This document shows, piece after piece, positions 25,684 to 33,428 of a stretch of 64,000 bases of DNA; within the stretch, counting starts at the first letter, position 1, and every line of letters starts with the position of its first letter. A model generated the notes under the pieces. It was not told where the DNA came from and did no database searches. It saw nothing but the letters and a program-made list of their open reading frames with translations. This DNA is from Io17-Chloro-G2 sp034428715. GTDB taxonomy: Bacteria > Chloroflexota > Dehalococcoidia > Lucifugimonadales > UBA3495. Where the stretch lies: contig DAOUHE010000178.1 in the NCBI GenBank assembly GCA_034428715.1, forward strand, positions 1-64,000, given 5' to 3'. A program made the position numbers and the translations under genes.

Positions 25684-26107
25684 AAACGGCTTTGGTTAGG
25701 GGCGTTGTCGTCGGTCCGTGGGAGCGTTTGATTGTCGCCACTCTTAAGTGGGTAACCCCCAGGTACAGTGCGGCGGGGAGACACCGGAAGGGAACGCTCC
25801 CGAGGGCCTCGCCCGTGGCTAGGCACAGGGCGGACTGCAGCATTTCGCCGGCGGCTGTTCGTGAAGGGATTCCGTCCGCCTCCTATTAGCCCGGGTGATA
25901 GCGGCACATGCCCAAGACGGAGGAGGGAGGAGCATTCGGCGGGCCCAGATCCTGTCCAGCGACCGCCTATGTACCATGCTCCACCAGCAAGGTGTCCCTG
26001 GCTTCAATGGAAGGCTGGCGGTATCTGTAGAGGAACTCCAGACATGCCTCCTTACGGCACGCCTGGCGTGCTTCGCGGGCAATTAGAACGTTGTTGTGAT
26101 GGGAGTA

Positions 26108-26130
26108 TCAAAAAATATTATATTTTTTGA
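26108..26130. terminator. Perfect 23-base AT palindrome between convergent genes
   Basis: TCAAAAAATAT, a single T, then ATATTTTTTGA: eleven-base arms with no mismatch. It lies between the plus-strand propeller gene and the minus-strand HbpS-like gene and gives a T-run on either strand, so a bidirectional terminator is plausible. Pure A/T stems are weak, and a protein-binding site is an alternative. Confidence 0.5.
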
Positions 26131-26142
26131 CCCAGATGGAGA

Positions 26143-26170
26143 GGGACCGTCTCTCACAGAGAAGGGTCCC
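26143..26170. terminator. Hairpin downstream of the HbpS-like gene
   Basis: GGGACC pairs with GGTCCC, and inside it TCTCT pairs with AGAGA around the loop CAC, giving an 11-bp stem with a small internal loop. On the minus strand it is followed about 15 bases later by the A/T palindrome, which would complete a terminator for the gene ending at 26288. Confidence 0.45.
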
Positions 26171-26287
26171 CATTGATTACCAATTCGCTACAAGACACCA
26201 CCCGCGGATTTCGCAAGTGCCTAGGCTGAGTTCTGGAACCCCCTAACCTGGCCTGTTCTGAGGTCGGAGCCAAGTCTGAGTAGGTGA

Positions 26288-27112
26288 CTATTCTCCCACC
26301 GGGTGAGAGGTGGGAAGCTCCTCCGCAATGACTGATGCAGCCGATGAGCAAGCTGGGTGACCCCAGCCGCTGGGGCTAACGGTGTCCTTGGTGATTGTAT
26401 CGAACTCCAGATCTAAGACGATGTTGTCGTCACCAGTCCCGCTGACCCCCCCGGGAATATTATCCATTTCCAGGGAGTCCCGGGTCTTCCAAGCAATATT
26501 ATGGTCTGCGCACGATGAATCACCGCTTACTCCCAGGGCACTGACCAGTGTGCCGTCGCTGGCGTACAAAGCTAGGCCACCGCCAAAAACGTTGACGCCG
26601 CCAATTCTCTCGCCCACCATGGGATCGTTGTGCATTCCCGCCCGGGTGGGGTCGCCTCCATATGCAACCGAAGTATCGACAGGGTTGCTGGCCTGCAAGC
26701 CAAACAGGCTCCCGCCGGGTTGCACTGCGGTAAATAGATTTGCGGTGGATAAGGCCAGCCCCGGCAAACTAAAAGCGTTGGCAGTATTGGCTTTTTGGGC
26801 TGAAATCACTCTGCTGCCCGGCCACTGGTCTCCCCGCTCCTCGCCGGTAAATGCAACCCCGCACACCACACCGTCCCGGTCGACCACGGTGGCCCACATG
26901 TTGAGACCAAATCCGCCATTTCCATCAGGGTCATTTCGGGCTTCTGTAACGGCGTCCATCAGATCGTCGTGGCTGGGCAGACTATCGCAGGCTTCGTGCG
27001 ACGCCTCGCTCCGTCCCGCATACAAGAAAGATGCGGTAACCGCTATAGCCACCACCGCCAGGGCCGTAACGGCTCGTAGCGCCAAAGAGTTGAAAATTCG
27101 AAAATTTGACAT
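26288..27112 (-). CDS. Exported heme-binding/GlcG-HbpS family protein
   Basis: A 274-residue protein with a signal sequence (ALRAVTALAVVAIAVTASFL, cleavage likely after the SEA of GRSEASHEA). The mature part matches the GlcG/HbpS (DUF336) fold: helical LMDAVTEARNDP, the strand VVDRDGVVCGVAFTGE, then SRVISAQKANTANAFS and the glycine-rich GGVNVFGGGLALYASDGTLV. Four cysteines (EACDS, VVCGV, SSCADH, PACSS) could form two disulphides outside the cell. HbpS-type proteins bind heme or sense redox state; a binding residue cannot be named here. The ribosome site AAGGAGAT directly precedes the ATG and a consensus promoter lies about 200 bases upstream. Confidence 0.8.
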   Translation of the reverse strand: MSNFRIFNSLALRAVTALAVVAIAVTASFLYAGRSEASHEACDSLPSHDDLMDAVTEARNDPDGNGGFGLNMWATVVDRDGVVCGVAFTGEERGDQWPGSRVISAQKANTANAFSLPGLALSTANLFTAVQPGGSLFGLQASNPVDTSVAYGGDPTRAGMHNDPMVGERIGGVNVFGGGLALYASDGTLVSALGVSGDSSCADHNIAWKTRDSLEMDNIPGGVSGTGDDNIVLDLEFDTITKDTVSPSGWGHPACSSAASVIAEELPTSHPVGE

Positions 27113-27317
27113 ATCTCCTTCTCCAATCGGTTATTACCCTGGTCGAACCGCTGTGTTCTACGCCGTCGGTTTGATGTTTTGGTTCAACCAGAACAGGTTT
27201 GTCCTGTCGTACTTGTACCGGTATAGATGACTTCCAGCCGCAACCAATTGCCTCCTTAGTTTGTCTTTCCCAGATCAAACAGGTTCACCTGAACATAGAA
27301 CCCTGAGAATACGGCGA

Positions 27318-27346
27318 ACAATACAACGGCAGTCCGAGCGTGTCAA
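27318..27346 (-). promoter_or_regulatory. Sigma70-type promoter of the HbpS-like gene
   Basis: On the minus strand TTGACA (27346-27341), 17-base spacer, TATTGT (27323-27318). Transcription would begin near 27311, leaving a 5' leader of about 200 bases before the ATG at 27112. That long leader holds no uORF or riboswitch that I can recognise. Confidence 0.75.
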
Positions 27347-27417
27347 CTCGCCAGCCGATTCGCTATAATAATTCGCTATTCATATGAGTCTATAATCGCC
27401 GATTTGCCGGGAAATAG

Positions 27418-27616
27418 ATCATGAATCGATTAAAAACAAAAGAAGTTGGCTACTCACCGCATTGCGTGGGTGTCCTGCCTGGAAGATACGGCCCGTAGGG
27501 TTTGGACCGTCCGGAAACGGCGGTGTTACACTCCCGGCGGCTAAGGTTAAATATCCTCCTGAATTTCAACCTCCAGGGACAAGGTTCGTCTCATGGAATA
27601 CGGGCGCATAGGTTAC
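27418..27616 (+). repeat. Diverged copy of the flavin reductase upstream region (copy A)
   Basis: The segment aligns with 29848-30050. Shared landmarks in order: ATGAATC, ACCGCA, CCTGG.AGATACGG, ACC.TCC.GAAAC.GCGGTG.TACACT, CAACC.CCAGG, then ATGGAATAC.GGCGCAT. Identity is roughly three quarters by eye over the best 60 bases. The remainder of the 27113-27592 gap contains two TATAAT boxes on the plus strand (27364-27369 and 27391-27396) and the HbpS-like promoter. Confidence 0.6.
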
Positions 27617-27739
27617 CGGCGCGTCGCCTTCGTGTCCAGCCTGTACGGCCAATCGGAGATCTTCGTGATGAACGCCGACGGCAGCGAGCAGCGCCGCCTA
27701 ACCAACAACACCTCGGAAGATTACTCCCCCAACTGGTGA
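27593..27739 (+). pseudogene. Chimeric 48-codon ORF: flavin-reductase-like start joined to the propeller gene's 3' end
   Basis: The frame begins MEYGRIGYRR, like the MEYRRI start of the intact flavin reductase at 30024, and its upstream DNA is a diverged copy of that gene's 5' region. From 27624 it switches to the last 38 codons of the propeller lipoprotein (VAFVSSLYGQSEIFVM ... SPNW), matching 25568-25683 at 109 of 116 bases. The product cannot fold as either parent, so this is most simply the scar of a recombination or deletion between two duplicated genes. Confidence 0.7.
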
Positions 27740-27807
27740 CCGCTGGCCCTATTCGAAGAGAGTGTTCCGCCAGAACCGTTTACCTGCCGCGTCCACGGTG
27801 AATGCCG

Positions 27808-29606
27808 CTACTCGGGTGGTCGGCCGATGGTGATGGTTATGGAGTCGGTGACGGTATTTCCCAGGGAGTCCGTGATGGACGCGGTTATGACATGAACTCC
27901 ATCGATCGCATTCGTGACTTCGATGACCGCCCCTTCTCTGGAGCCCTCCTGTATGTCGGAGGTCCACACTATCGATTCACTAATGTCCCCGTCCTCGGGA
28001 TCAGTAGCCGCACCTTGGGCGTTGATGGTCTCACTGGAAGCAAACGTGGAGCCATCGGCGGGTTGGATGATAGACACGGTGGGAGGGTTGTTCGAGATGG
28101 TGACGGTGATGGACTTCGATAGGGTGTTGCCGGCCGAGTCGGTAACGGTTGCGGTGATGATATGTACCCCATCGATCAGGTTGGAGGTTTCGACTACACC
28201 TCCTGTCTTGGAGCCCTCCTGTATATTGGAGGTCCACACGGTCTATGCCCGTATGTCACCATCCTCAGGGTCGGTGGCCGTCGACTGAAAGACGATGTTC
28301 GTGCCCGAGTTAAAGACGGCTCCATCGGGGGGCTGGATGATCGTCAGTTCCGAGGGCGGCCTGTCGCCGGGCACGATCACGTAAGCCGCGCCCTTATTAA
28401 CATCATCTTGTGGCGCACCTACTAAGGCGGTGTCTGCATTGATGCCTACGGCTGCCCCGAAATCGTCGCCCGCAGCACCGTCGCTGGCGGTGAGCGTATT
28501 TACCTCACCCCAGTTGTCGGCGCCTCCCTGGTTACGTGAGAAGACGGAGGCTGAACCATGGGCTCCCACCAAAATGGTGTCGGTGCTGATGGATAGGGAG
28601 ATTCCGAATCCTGTCCCATCGACAGTGGCAGTCAGCTTTTTCACCTCACCCCAGTTGTCAGGCCCCCCTTTGTTGCGTTCGAAGACATAGGCTGAATCCG
28701 AAGTGGTCCCCGCCCAGCGCCTTGCTCCTATCACCACGGTGTCTGCGCTGATAGCTAGCGATCTTCCGAAATTAGCTTCTGGCTCGGCGTCACTGGCGGT
28801 CAGCTTTTCTACCTCGCCCCAATTGTCGGCGCCTCCCTGGTTACGCCCGAAGACGTAGACCGAGCCCGAAAAGGGGCCGGCATGGTCATCACTGGGGGCC
28901 CCAACCACCACAGTGTCTCCACTGATGGATACGCTGCTTCCGAAACGGTCATCTGCAGCGGCGTCGCTGGCGGTCAGCCTTCTTACCTCGCCCCAGTTGT
29001 CGGCGCCTCCCTGGTTACGCGAGAAGACGTAGGCTGAACCTGAATTGGTTGGGCCCGCGCCATCTGCGCGTCGTGCCCCAACCACCGCCGTGTCTCCACT
29101 GATGGCTACGCTGCTTCCGAAATGGCCGTCTCCCGAGGCGTCGCTGGCGATGAACTTCTTCACCTCGCCCCAGTTGTCGGCGCCTCCCTGGTTACGCGAA
29201 AAGGCGTAGGCCGAGCCTGCCGCTTGGCGGCTTGGGGGTCTAAATGTGCGCCGACCACCACGGTGTTTCCACTGATAGCGACAGGTTTTCCGAAATTTGT
29301 GCCGGCCCTTCCGGCCAACTTTTTCACCTCCCCCCAATTGTCAGTTCCTCCATGATCGCGCGAGAACACGTAAGCCGCGCCCGACTCTACGTTGGGGGCT
29401 GCGCCGACCACCGCCGTGTCTCCACTGATTGCTACGCTCACGCCAAAATAGTCGTAAGCAGCACCGTCGCTTGCGGTGAGCCTGGTTTGTTGGATCTCGC
29501 TTTCTCCGCTGGCGGGTGCGGCGCTCGGCAAAAGCAGTATTATCATCGCTGCCACCAGTACGGCTAACGGTTTAAACATTTTGAGGTTGAATGGCTTCAC
29601 GAGCAT
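27808..29606 (-). pseudogene. Exported FG-GAP repeat protein with two Ig-like domains, disrupted by a frameshift and a TAG
   Basis: Originally one gene of about 600 codons. It starts MLVKPFNLKMFKP with a signal sequence (ALVAAMIILLLPSAAPASG), then six or seven FG-GAP-like repeats of 47-60 residues, each with ISGDTVVVGA, GSAYVFSRNQGG and DNWGEVKKLTASD. Near 29220 the frame shifts by one missing base; the second frame resumes at AAGSAYAFSRNQ. After the repeats come two Ig-like modules of about 95 residues sharing DPEDGDI, VWTS.IQEGS, IDGVH.ITA and DS.GNT. An in-frame TAG (28245-28243) cuts the first of them; the matching position in the second module is a serine. A consensus promoter upstream is intact. 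FG-GAP propellers usually bind surface ligands. The gene is broken as assembled. Confidence 0.75.
28500..29370 (-). repeat. Six direct repeats of 140-180 bp within the FG-GAP gene
   Basis: On the plus strand the conserved box CCCCAGTTGTCGGCGCCTCC (with small variants) recurs near 28509, 28649, 28818, 28988, 29168 and 29333. The central copies are almost identical at DNA level, which means recent expansion or gene conversion and makes the locus prone to assembly error. Confidence 0.85.
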
Positions 29607-29749
29607 TTCTGACCTCCTGTTGTGGTTGGAGCCTCTCCCACCAAGCAGTCTTCGCCCGGGATCACCGTGGGCTTCTGCGATTAACCCTCAGCAAGCATAA
29701 TGCGGTGTCGCTGTGTACTATTGAACTTAAATCCTTGAGGATGGCCCGG

Positions 29750-29778
29750 ACTATAGTATGGTGGCCGTGGTCTGTCAA
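29750..29778 (-). promoter_or_regulatory. Sigma70-type promoter of the FG-GAP gene
   Basis: On the minus strand TTGACA (29778-29773), a 17-base spacer, TATAGT (29755-29750). Transcription would start near 29743 and reach the ATG at 29606 after about 137 bases. The promoter has not decayed although the coding region has. Confidence 0.75.
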
Positions 29779-29847
29779 ATTTCGTCCGATTTACCTAAGC
29801 GATTGGTTGAAAGTATGAACGTAATGCGGCGGGTATTCTCATTCGAC

Positions 29848-30050
29848 GTTTATGAATCAATTGTAGCGGAAAGAAAATTGCCAATTTACCGCAATGTACC
29901 GTCATTCCACCTGGGAGATACGGTCCTAGATGCTAGACCATCCAGAAACAGCGGTGATACACTGCCCGCATCTAATGCGGGATTCTTCCCTGGGTCTCAA
30001 CCGCCAGGAAAAGTGGATACTAAATGGAATACCGGCGCATCGCCCCTTTG
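29848..30050 (+). repeat. Flavin reductase upstream region (copy B of the duplicated segment)
   Basis: This stretch covers the leader and first codons of the intact flavin reductase and is homologous to 27418-27616. It probably carries that gene's expression signals, although I see no strong -35/-10 pair. It occupies most of the 417-base gap between the divergent FG-GAP and flavin reductase genes. Confidence 0.55.
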
Positions 30051-30632
30051 ATGGGCAATCTTTGGTCTCCCATAGTTGCGGTTACCAGCCGGTGGCAGGA
30101 GAAGTGCAACGTTCAGATTGCGGTGGCCATTTGCGGGGCATCCATCGTTCCGGAGATGCCCAGGGTGCTGCTCCAGATCTACAAGAACAACCACAGCCAC
30201 GGTATGATCTACGACAGCGGCGCATTCGCGCTGAACTTTCTTCGGCCGGACCAGTTGGGCCTGATAAAGGCGTTTGGGTTTGTCTCTGGACGGGACCAGG
30301 ACAAGTTGAGGGACATCCCCTTCCGGTTGGGAGAGGCGGGCAACCCCCTTCTTGACGAGTGCTGGGGATATCTGGATTGCCGGGTGGTCAACGCCATGGA
30401 CGGCGGAGACATGACCTGTTTTTTGGCCGACGTGGTGGACGGTGATACCCTGGTGGAAGGGGAGCCGCTGTTGTGGAGGGAGGCCCGCCGCCGGTTGCCC
30501 GCCGAGTGGATGGAGGAGTGGGACCGGAAGATATCCGGCGAGATCGAACTCTCTAAACAACGCATGAACCAGATCGACCCTATTCCCGGCCCGACTCAAT
30601 GGAACAAAGATTCACCCAGAACTCTGGATTAG
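30024..30632 (+). CDS. Flavin reductase-like, FMN-binding split-barrel protein
   Basis: A 202-residue protein whose first 150 residues follow the flavin reductase domain: VAVTSRWQEKCNVQIAVAIC, a strand-turn PRVLLQIYKNNHSHGMI typical of the FMN phosphate-binding region, then FALNFLRPDQLGL and YLDCRVVNAMDGGDMTCFLA. The last 50 residues (EEWDRKISGEIELSKQRMNQ) form a charged helical tail. It likely reduces or holds FMN with NAD(P)H. It is 15 bases upstream of the CinA/nucleotidyltransferase fusion gene, so the two are probably cotranscribed. The start MEYRRIAP lies in a duplicated segment. Confidence 0.8.
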   Translation: MEYRRIAPLMGNLWSPIVAVTSRWQEKCNVQIAVAICGASIVPEMPRVLLQIYKNNHSHGMIYDSGAFALNFLRPDQLGLIKAFGFVSGRDQDKLRDIPFRLGEAGNPLLDECWGYLDCRVVNAMDGGDMTCFLADVVDGDTLVEGEPLLWREARRRLPAEWMEEWDRKISGEIELSKQRMNQIDPIPGPTQWNKDSPRTLD

Positions 30633-30647
30633 CCTGCTCGAGAGCCT

Positions 30648-31781
30648 ATGAACGACGTACAAGAATTGATCCAGCAGATCCATGACTCCCCACCCCTGGT
30701 GGTGCTGGCAGTGGCCGGGGCCGGCAACCAGTCTATCGCTTGGTTGTTGGGCGTGGCGGGGGCATCACGGACCTTGCTGGAGGTATTGGTGCCTTACGGC
30801 AGGCTTTCGATGATCGATCTACTCGGCCACGAGCCCGACCAGTATGTTTCCAGCGATACGGCACGTAAGATGGCCGGAGCGGCCTACCGCCGGGCATTGG
30901 CGTTGCGGGAAGAGGTGCCTCCAGTGGTGGGAATAGCCTGCACCGCCACTATCGCCACCGACCGGGCAAAGCGGGGCGAGCACCGGGCCTACGTGGCGGC
31001 GTGGGACCAGGCGGGATGCTCGGTATACAGCCTGCTGTTGAATAAAGGTCTGCGAGACCGGGCGGGGGAAGATGATTTGGTGAGCCGGCTGGTGGTCACG
31101 GCCTTGGCCACCGTTTCAGGGATCGAATCAGAGCTCGATCTGGACCTGACCGATGGTGACCTTTTGGAGATCCAAAGGACCGGGCACCCAGGCCCTATCG
31201 AGCTCCTTTTGGCCGGCGAGACCGGCATGGTGGTGGTATACCCCGACGGGCGCATGGCCGCCGATGAGCCGGTGTCGGGAGCAATCTTGCCCGGTTCCTT
31301 CAGCCCCTTTCACCAAGGACACCAGCGTTTGGCCGAAGCCGCCGCAGAAATCACCGGCAAGCAGGTTATCTTTGAGCTTTCCGTGGTCAACGTGGACAAA
31401 CCTCCCCTTGAGCCCGCCGAGATCAGGGAAAGGCTGACCCAGTTCCAGGGTAAAGCAACGGTGGTGTTGACCAGGGCCGAGACGTTCCGGAAAAAGGCGG
31501 ACCTGTTTCCCGACTGTCCATTTGTCATCGGGTGGGACACCGCGGTCCGGCTGGTCGCGCCCCGGTATTACGGCGATTCCTCTGCCAACATGCTTACCGC
31601 CCTGGCGGAGATTTGGGCCGCCGGTTGCAAATTCCTGGTGGCAGGGCGGGAGGATGCCGGCGTTTTTAAAACCCTGGCCGACGTCCCCGTGCCCCAGGGA
31701 TTCGCGCCGCTGTTCCAGGAGATCGGAGAATCTCAATTCCGAGAGGATATATCGTCCACCGCCCTGCGGGCGGGACCGTAA
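30648..31781 (+). CDS. CinA-C-like domain fused to a nicotinate/nicotinamide mononucleotide adenylyltransferase-like domain
   Basis: A 377-residue two-domain protein. Residues about 1-180 resemble the CinA C-terminal (PncC, NMN deamidase) fold: LAVAGAGNQSIAWLLGVAGA, YGRLSMIDLLGH, VGIACTATIATDRAKRGEHR. Residues about 207-377 are a nucleotidyltransferase with GAILPGSFSPFHQGHQRL (HxGH motif at residue 222) and the ISSTALR ending typical of NadD/NadM-type enzymes (KMSKS-equivalent). Deamidation of NMN and adenylylation of the product are successive steps of NAD synthesis, so a fused salvage enzyme is a natural reading; this is inferred. Similar fusions occur in plants and fungi. It sits between a flavin reductase and the nuo operon. 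Confidence 0.72.
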   Translation: MNDVQELIQQIHDSPPLVVLAVAGAGNQSIAWLLGVAGASRTLLEVLVPYGRLSMIDLLGHEPDQYVSSDTARKMAGAAYRRALALREEVPPVVGIACTATIATDRAKRGEHRAYVAAWDQAGCSVYSLLLNKGLRDRAGEDDLVSRLVVTALATVSGIESELDLDLTDGDLLEIQRTGHPGPIELLLAGETGMVVVYPDGRMAADEPVSGAILPGSFSPFHQGHQRLAEAAAEITGKQVIFELSVVNVDKPPLEPAEIRERLTQFQGKATVVLTRAETFRKKADLFPDCPFVIGWDTAVRLVAPRYYGDSSANMLTALAEIWAAGCKFLVAGREDAGVFKTLADVPVPQGFAPLFQEIGESQFREDISSTALRAGP

Positions 31782-31854
31782 AACCCGGCAGGGGTATTGC
31801 CTCGCCGATTAGCTGGACCGAGGTCAAAATCGCCTGCAAAAGACGGCATCCAAA

Positions 31855-31884
31855 TTGACACTCCTCGTTTGCCGATGGTATATT
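31855..31884 (+). promoter_or_regulatory. Sigma70-type promoter of the nuo operon
   Basis: TTGACA (31855-31860), 18-base spacer, TATATT (31879-31884). The predicted start is near 31892, about 62 bases before nuoA. It is the only strong promoter seen from here to the end of nuoN. Confidence 0.8.
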
Positions 31885-31953
31885 GAAGGCGATCTCTCCA
31901 CTGCGCTTTAGTTGCGCTAACCCCTGGATCTTCCGGCGCTTGACCGTATATAT

Positions 31954-32376
31954 ATGTGGGTAACACCCGCAATAATGCTACAGGCTTTCGACCCCGGCAT
32001 ATTTGCCGCTAATTGGACCGCGGTCGCTCTATCGGCCGTAGTCGCCGCTGCGGCGATTTTGGGCATGTTTGCCACTTCTAGGATCCTTTCCTCCCGGCGT
32101 CCCTCAGAGATCAAACTTTCTCCCTACGAATGCGGTATCCCGCCGACCCCGTATAATTGGTCGAATATCAACGTCCGGTTTTACATCTTCGCCATCCTGT
32201 TCTTGATATTCGACGTTGAGGCGGTTTTCCTGTTCCCGTGGGCCGTGATATTCATGCATCAGAAAGTCGTCGAGGCCAACGCCATTCCCTTTTACGCCAT
32301 GATGCTATTTTTGGGCGTGTTGTTTTTCGCCATCGTCTACGCTTGGAAAAAGGGGGCATTGGAATGGCAGAGATAA
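31954..32376 (+). CDS. nuoA: NADH-quinone oxidoreductase subunit A
   Basis: Three-helix membrane subunit of complex I, 140 residues. Helix 1 (WTAVALSAVVAAAAILGMF), the conserved loop KLSPYECGIPPTPYNWSNIN with the subunit A Tyr-Glu-Cys-Gly motif, then NVRFYIFAILFLIFDVEAVFLFPWAV carrying the essential Asp and Glu of helix 2, and a third helix ending in a basic tail. ATG 31954 and ATG 31975 are both possible starts. It overlaps nuoB by 13 bases. Confidence 0.95.
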   Translation: MWVTPAIMLQAFDPGIFAANWTAVALSAVVAAAAILGMFATSRILSSRRPSEIKLSPYECGIPPTPYNWSNINVRFYIFAILFLIFDVEAVFLFPWAVIFMHQKVVEANAIPFYAMMLFLGVLFFAIVYAWKKGALEWQR

Positions 32377-32900
32377 CCCCGGGCGGCGGTAACCGGCCAG
32401 CCCCTAGTCTGTTGAATCAGGCCACGGCGGGTAAGGTGCCGGGCATCATCACCACCACCACCGAGCAACTGTTCGCCATGGCGCGCAAATCTTCTCTTTG
32501 GACCCTGAGTTTCGGCCTTGCCTGCTGCGCCATTGAGATGATGTCCACCTACATGGCCCATTATGATTTTGACCGTTTCGGCGTCGTGACCTGGCCTTCG
32601 CCGCGGCAGTCCGACGTCATGATCGTCGCTGGCACCGTGGTAAAAAAGATGGCCGACCCGATTCGGCTGCTCTACGAGCAGATGCCCGACCCTAAATGGG
32701 TGATAGCTATGGGCAGTTGCGCAACGAATGGTGGGCCCTACTACCGGTCTTATTCGGTGGTGATGGGGGTGGACCATATCATACCGGTGGATGTCTATGT
32801 CCCTGGCTGTCCGCCGCGGCCCGAGGCTCTGCTTTACGGAATAGTGAAGCTCCAGGAAAAAATCATGCAGGACGCGAGCGACGGTGGCGGAGCAGGATAG
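32364..32900 (+). CDS. nuoB: NADH-quinone oxidoreductase subunit B
   Basis: Peripheral-arm subunit binding iron-sulphur cluster N2, the last carrier before quinone. The four ligands are visible: the tandem cysteines in LACCAIEMMST, one in MGSCATNGGPY and one in VPGCPPRPEALL. Start MAEITPGG at 32364, inside the nuoA end; the longer frame upstream is not used. The protein has 178 residues, slightly short at the C-terminus, and ends GGGAG. It overlaps the GTG start of nuoC by 17 bases. Confidence 0.96.
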   Translation: MAEITPGGGNRPAPSLLNQATAGKVPGIITTTTEQLFAMARKSSLWTLSFGLACCAIEMMSTYMAHYDFDRFGVVTWPSPRQSDVMIVAGTVVKKMADPIRLLYEQMPDPKWVIAMGSCATNGGPYYRSYSVVMGVDHIIPVDVYVPGCPPRPEALLYGIVKLQEKIMQDASDGGGAG

Positions 32901-33423
32901 CGGCCAACCGGCAACTTCTGCCAAGCCAACCGCGGAGGCACAACCTGACCTTAGCAGGTTAAGTCCACCGGACAAAGAGTTGCTGGACCGCTTGGCAGGC
33001 GCATTGGCGGAATTCCACCCCGTGATAGACGTCCTCTACGATATCCCCCAAGTCACTATCGAAGCCGCTAACCTGGCCAGGGCTTGCCGGGTTGCCAAGG
33101 ATGATCCTGGAATCAATGCCAGTCAATTGATGTGTCTTGCCTGCGTGGACTATGAGGAACACTTTCAACTGGTATACATCCTTCATTCCATGGACCCCGA
33201 AGGCACCATGGTCATCAAGGCCGATGTTCCCTACGACCTGCCCAAAGCCCCATCGGTGGCTTCGGTGTGGCGTGCCGCGGACTGGTATGAACGGGAAACC
33301 CACGATCTCTTCGGAGTGGTGTTTGAGGGACATCCCGAACTAGCGCCCCTTTTATTGTACGAAGGGTTCGAAGGGTTTCCAGGCCGCAAGTCTTTCCCAT
33401 TCAACGAGTATCAAGAGTTCTGA
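32884..33423 (+). CDS. nuoC: NADH-quinone oxidoreductase subunit C
   Basis: Peripheral-arm 30-kDa subunit, 179 residues, not fused to subunit D. A poorly conserved 45-residue head precedes the domain; the signature ERETHDLFGVVFEGHPEL is at about residues 138-155 and the C-terminus GFPGRKSFPFNEYQEF is typical. The start codon is GTG at 32884 within the end of nuoB, so translation is coupled. Confidence 0.94.
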   Translation: MAEQDSGQPATSAKPTAEAQPDLSRLSPPDKELLDRLAGALAEFHPVIDVLYDIPQVTIEAANLARACRVAKDDPGINASQLMCLACVDYEEHFQLVYILHSMDPEGTMVIKADVPYDLPKAPSVASVWRAADWYERETHDLFGVVFEGHPELAPLLLYEGFEGFPGRKSFPFNEYQEF

Positions 33424-33428
33424 CGTTT

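Larger units (their letters stand above)
25684..26287. other. Intergenic region with nested inverted repeats, no recognisable gene
   Basis: This 604-base gap separates two convergent genes. Short ORFs occur on both strands but none has a recognisable protein or ribosome site. At 25720-25801 nested complementarity suggests a three-way junction: GGGAGCGTT (25720-25728) with AACGCTCCC (25793-25801); inside it CCACT-CTTA-AGTGG (25738-25751); and CCCC (25757-25760) with GGGG (25775-25778). The segment is GC-rich and could be a structured RNA or the end of an old mobile element. Two terminator-like palindromes close the region at 26108-26170. Confidence 0.5.

Noticed and set aside
25819..26082. Possible protein gene in the gap after the propeller gene
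   Set aside because: Several overlapping frames on both strands are open but none has a domain, a ribosome site or normal composition; I described the region as intergenic.
26382..27230. A 282-codon plus-strand open frame opposite the HbpS-like gene
   Set aside because: The HbpS-like frame has a signal sequence, ribosome site and promoter; the opposite frame has none and a Pro/Ser/Arg-rich composition.
13862..29606. Genetic code change with TAG read as an amino acid
   Set aside because: Two genes carry in-frame TAG, but TAG is the ordinary stop of several intact genes here (FAD oxidoreductase, nuoB, nuoH, rnc's upstream neighbour), so code reassignment does not fit.
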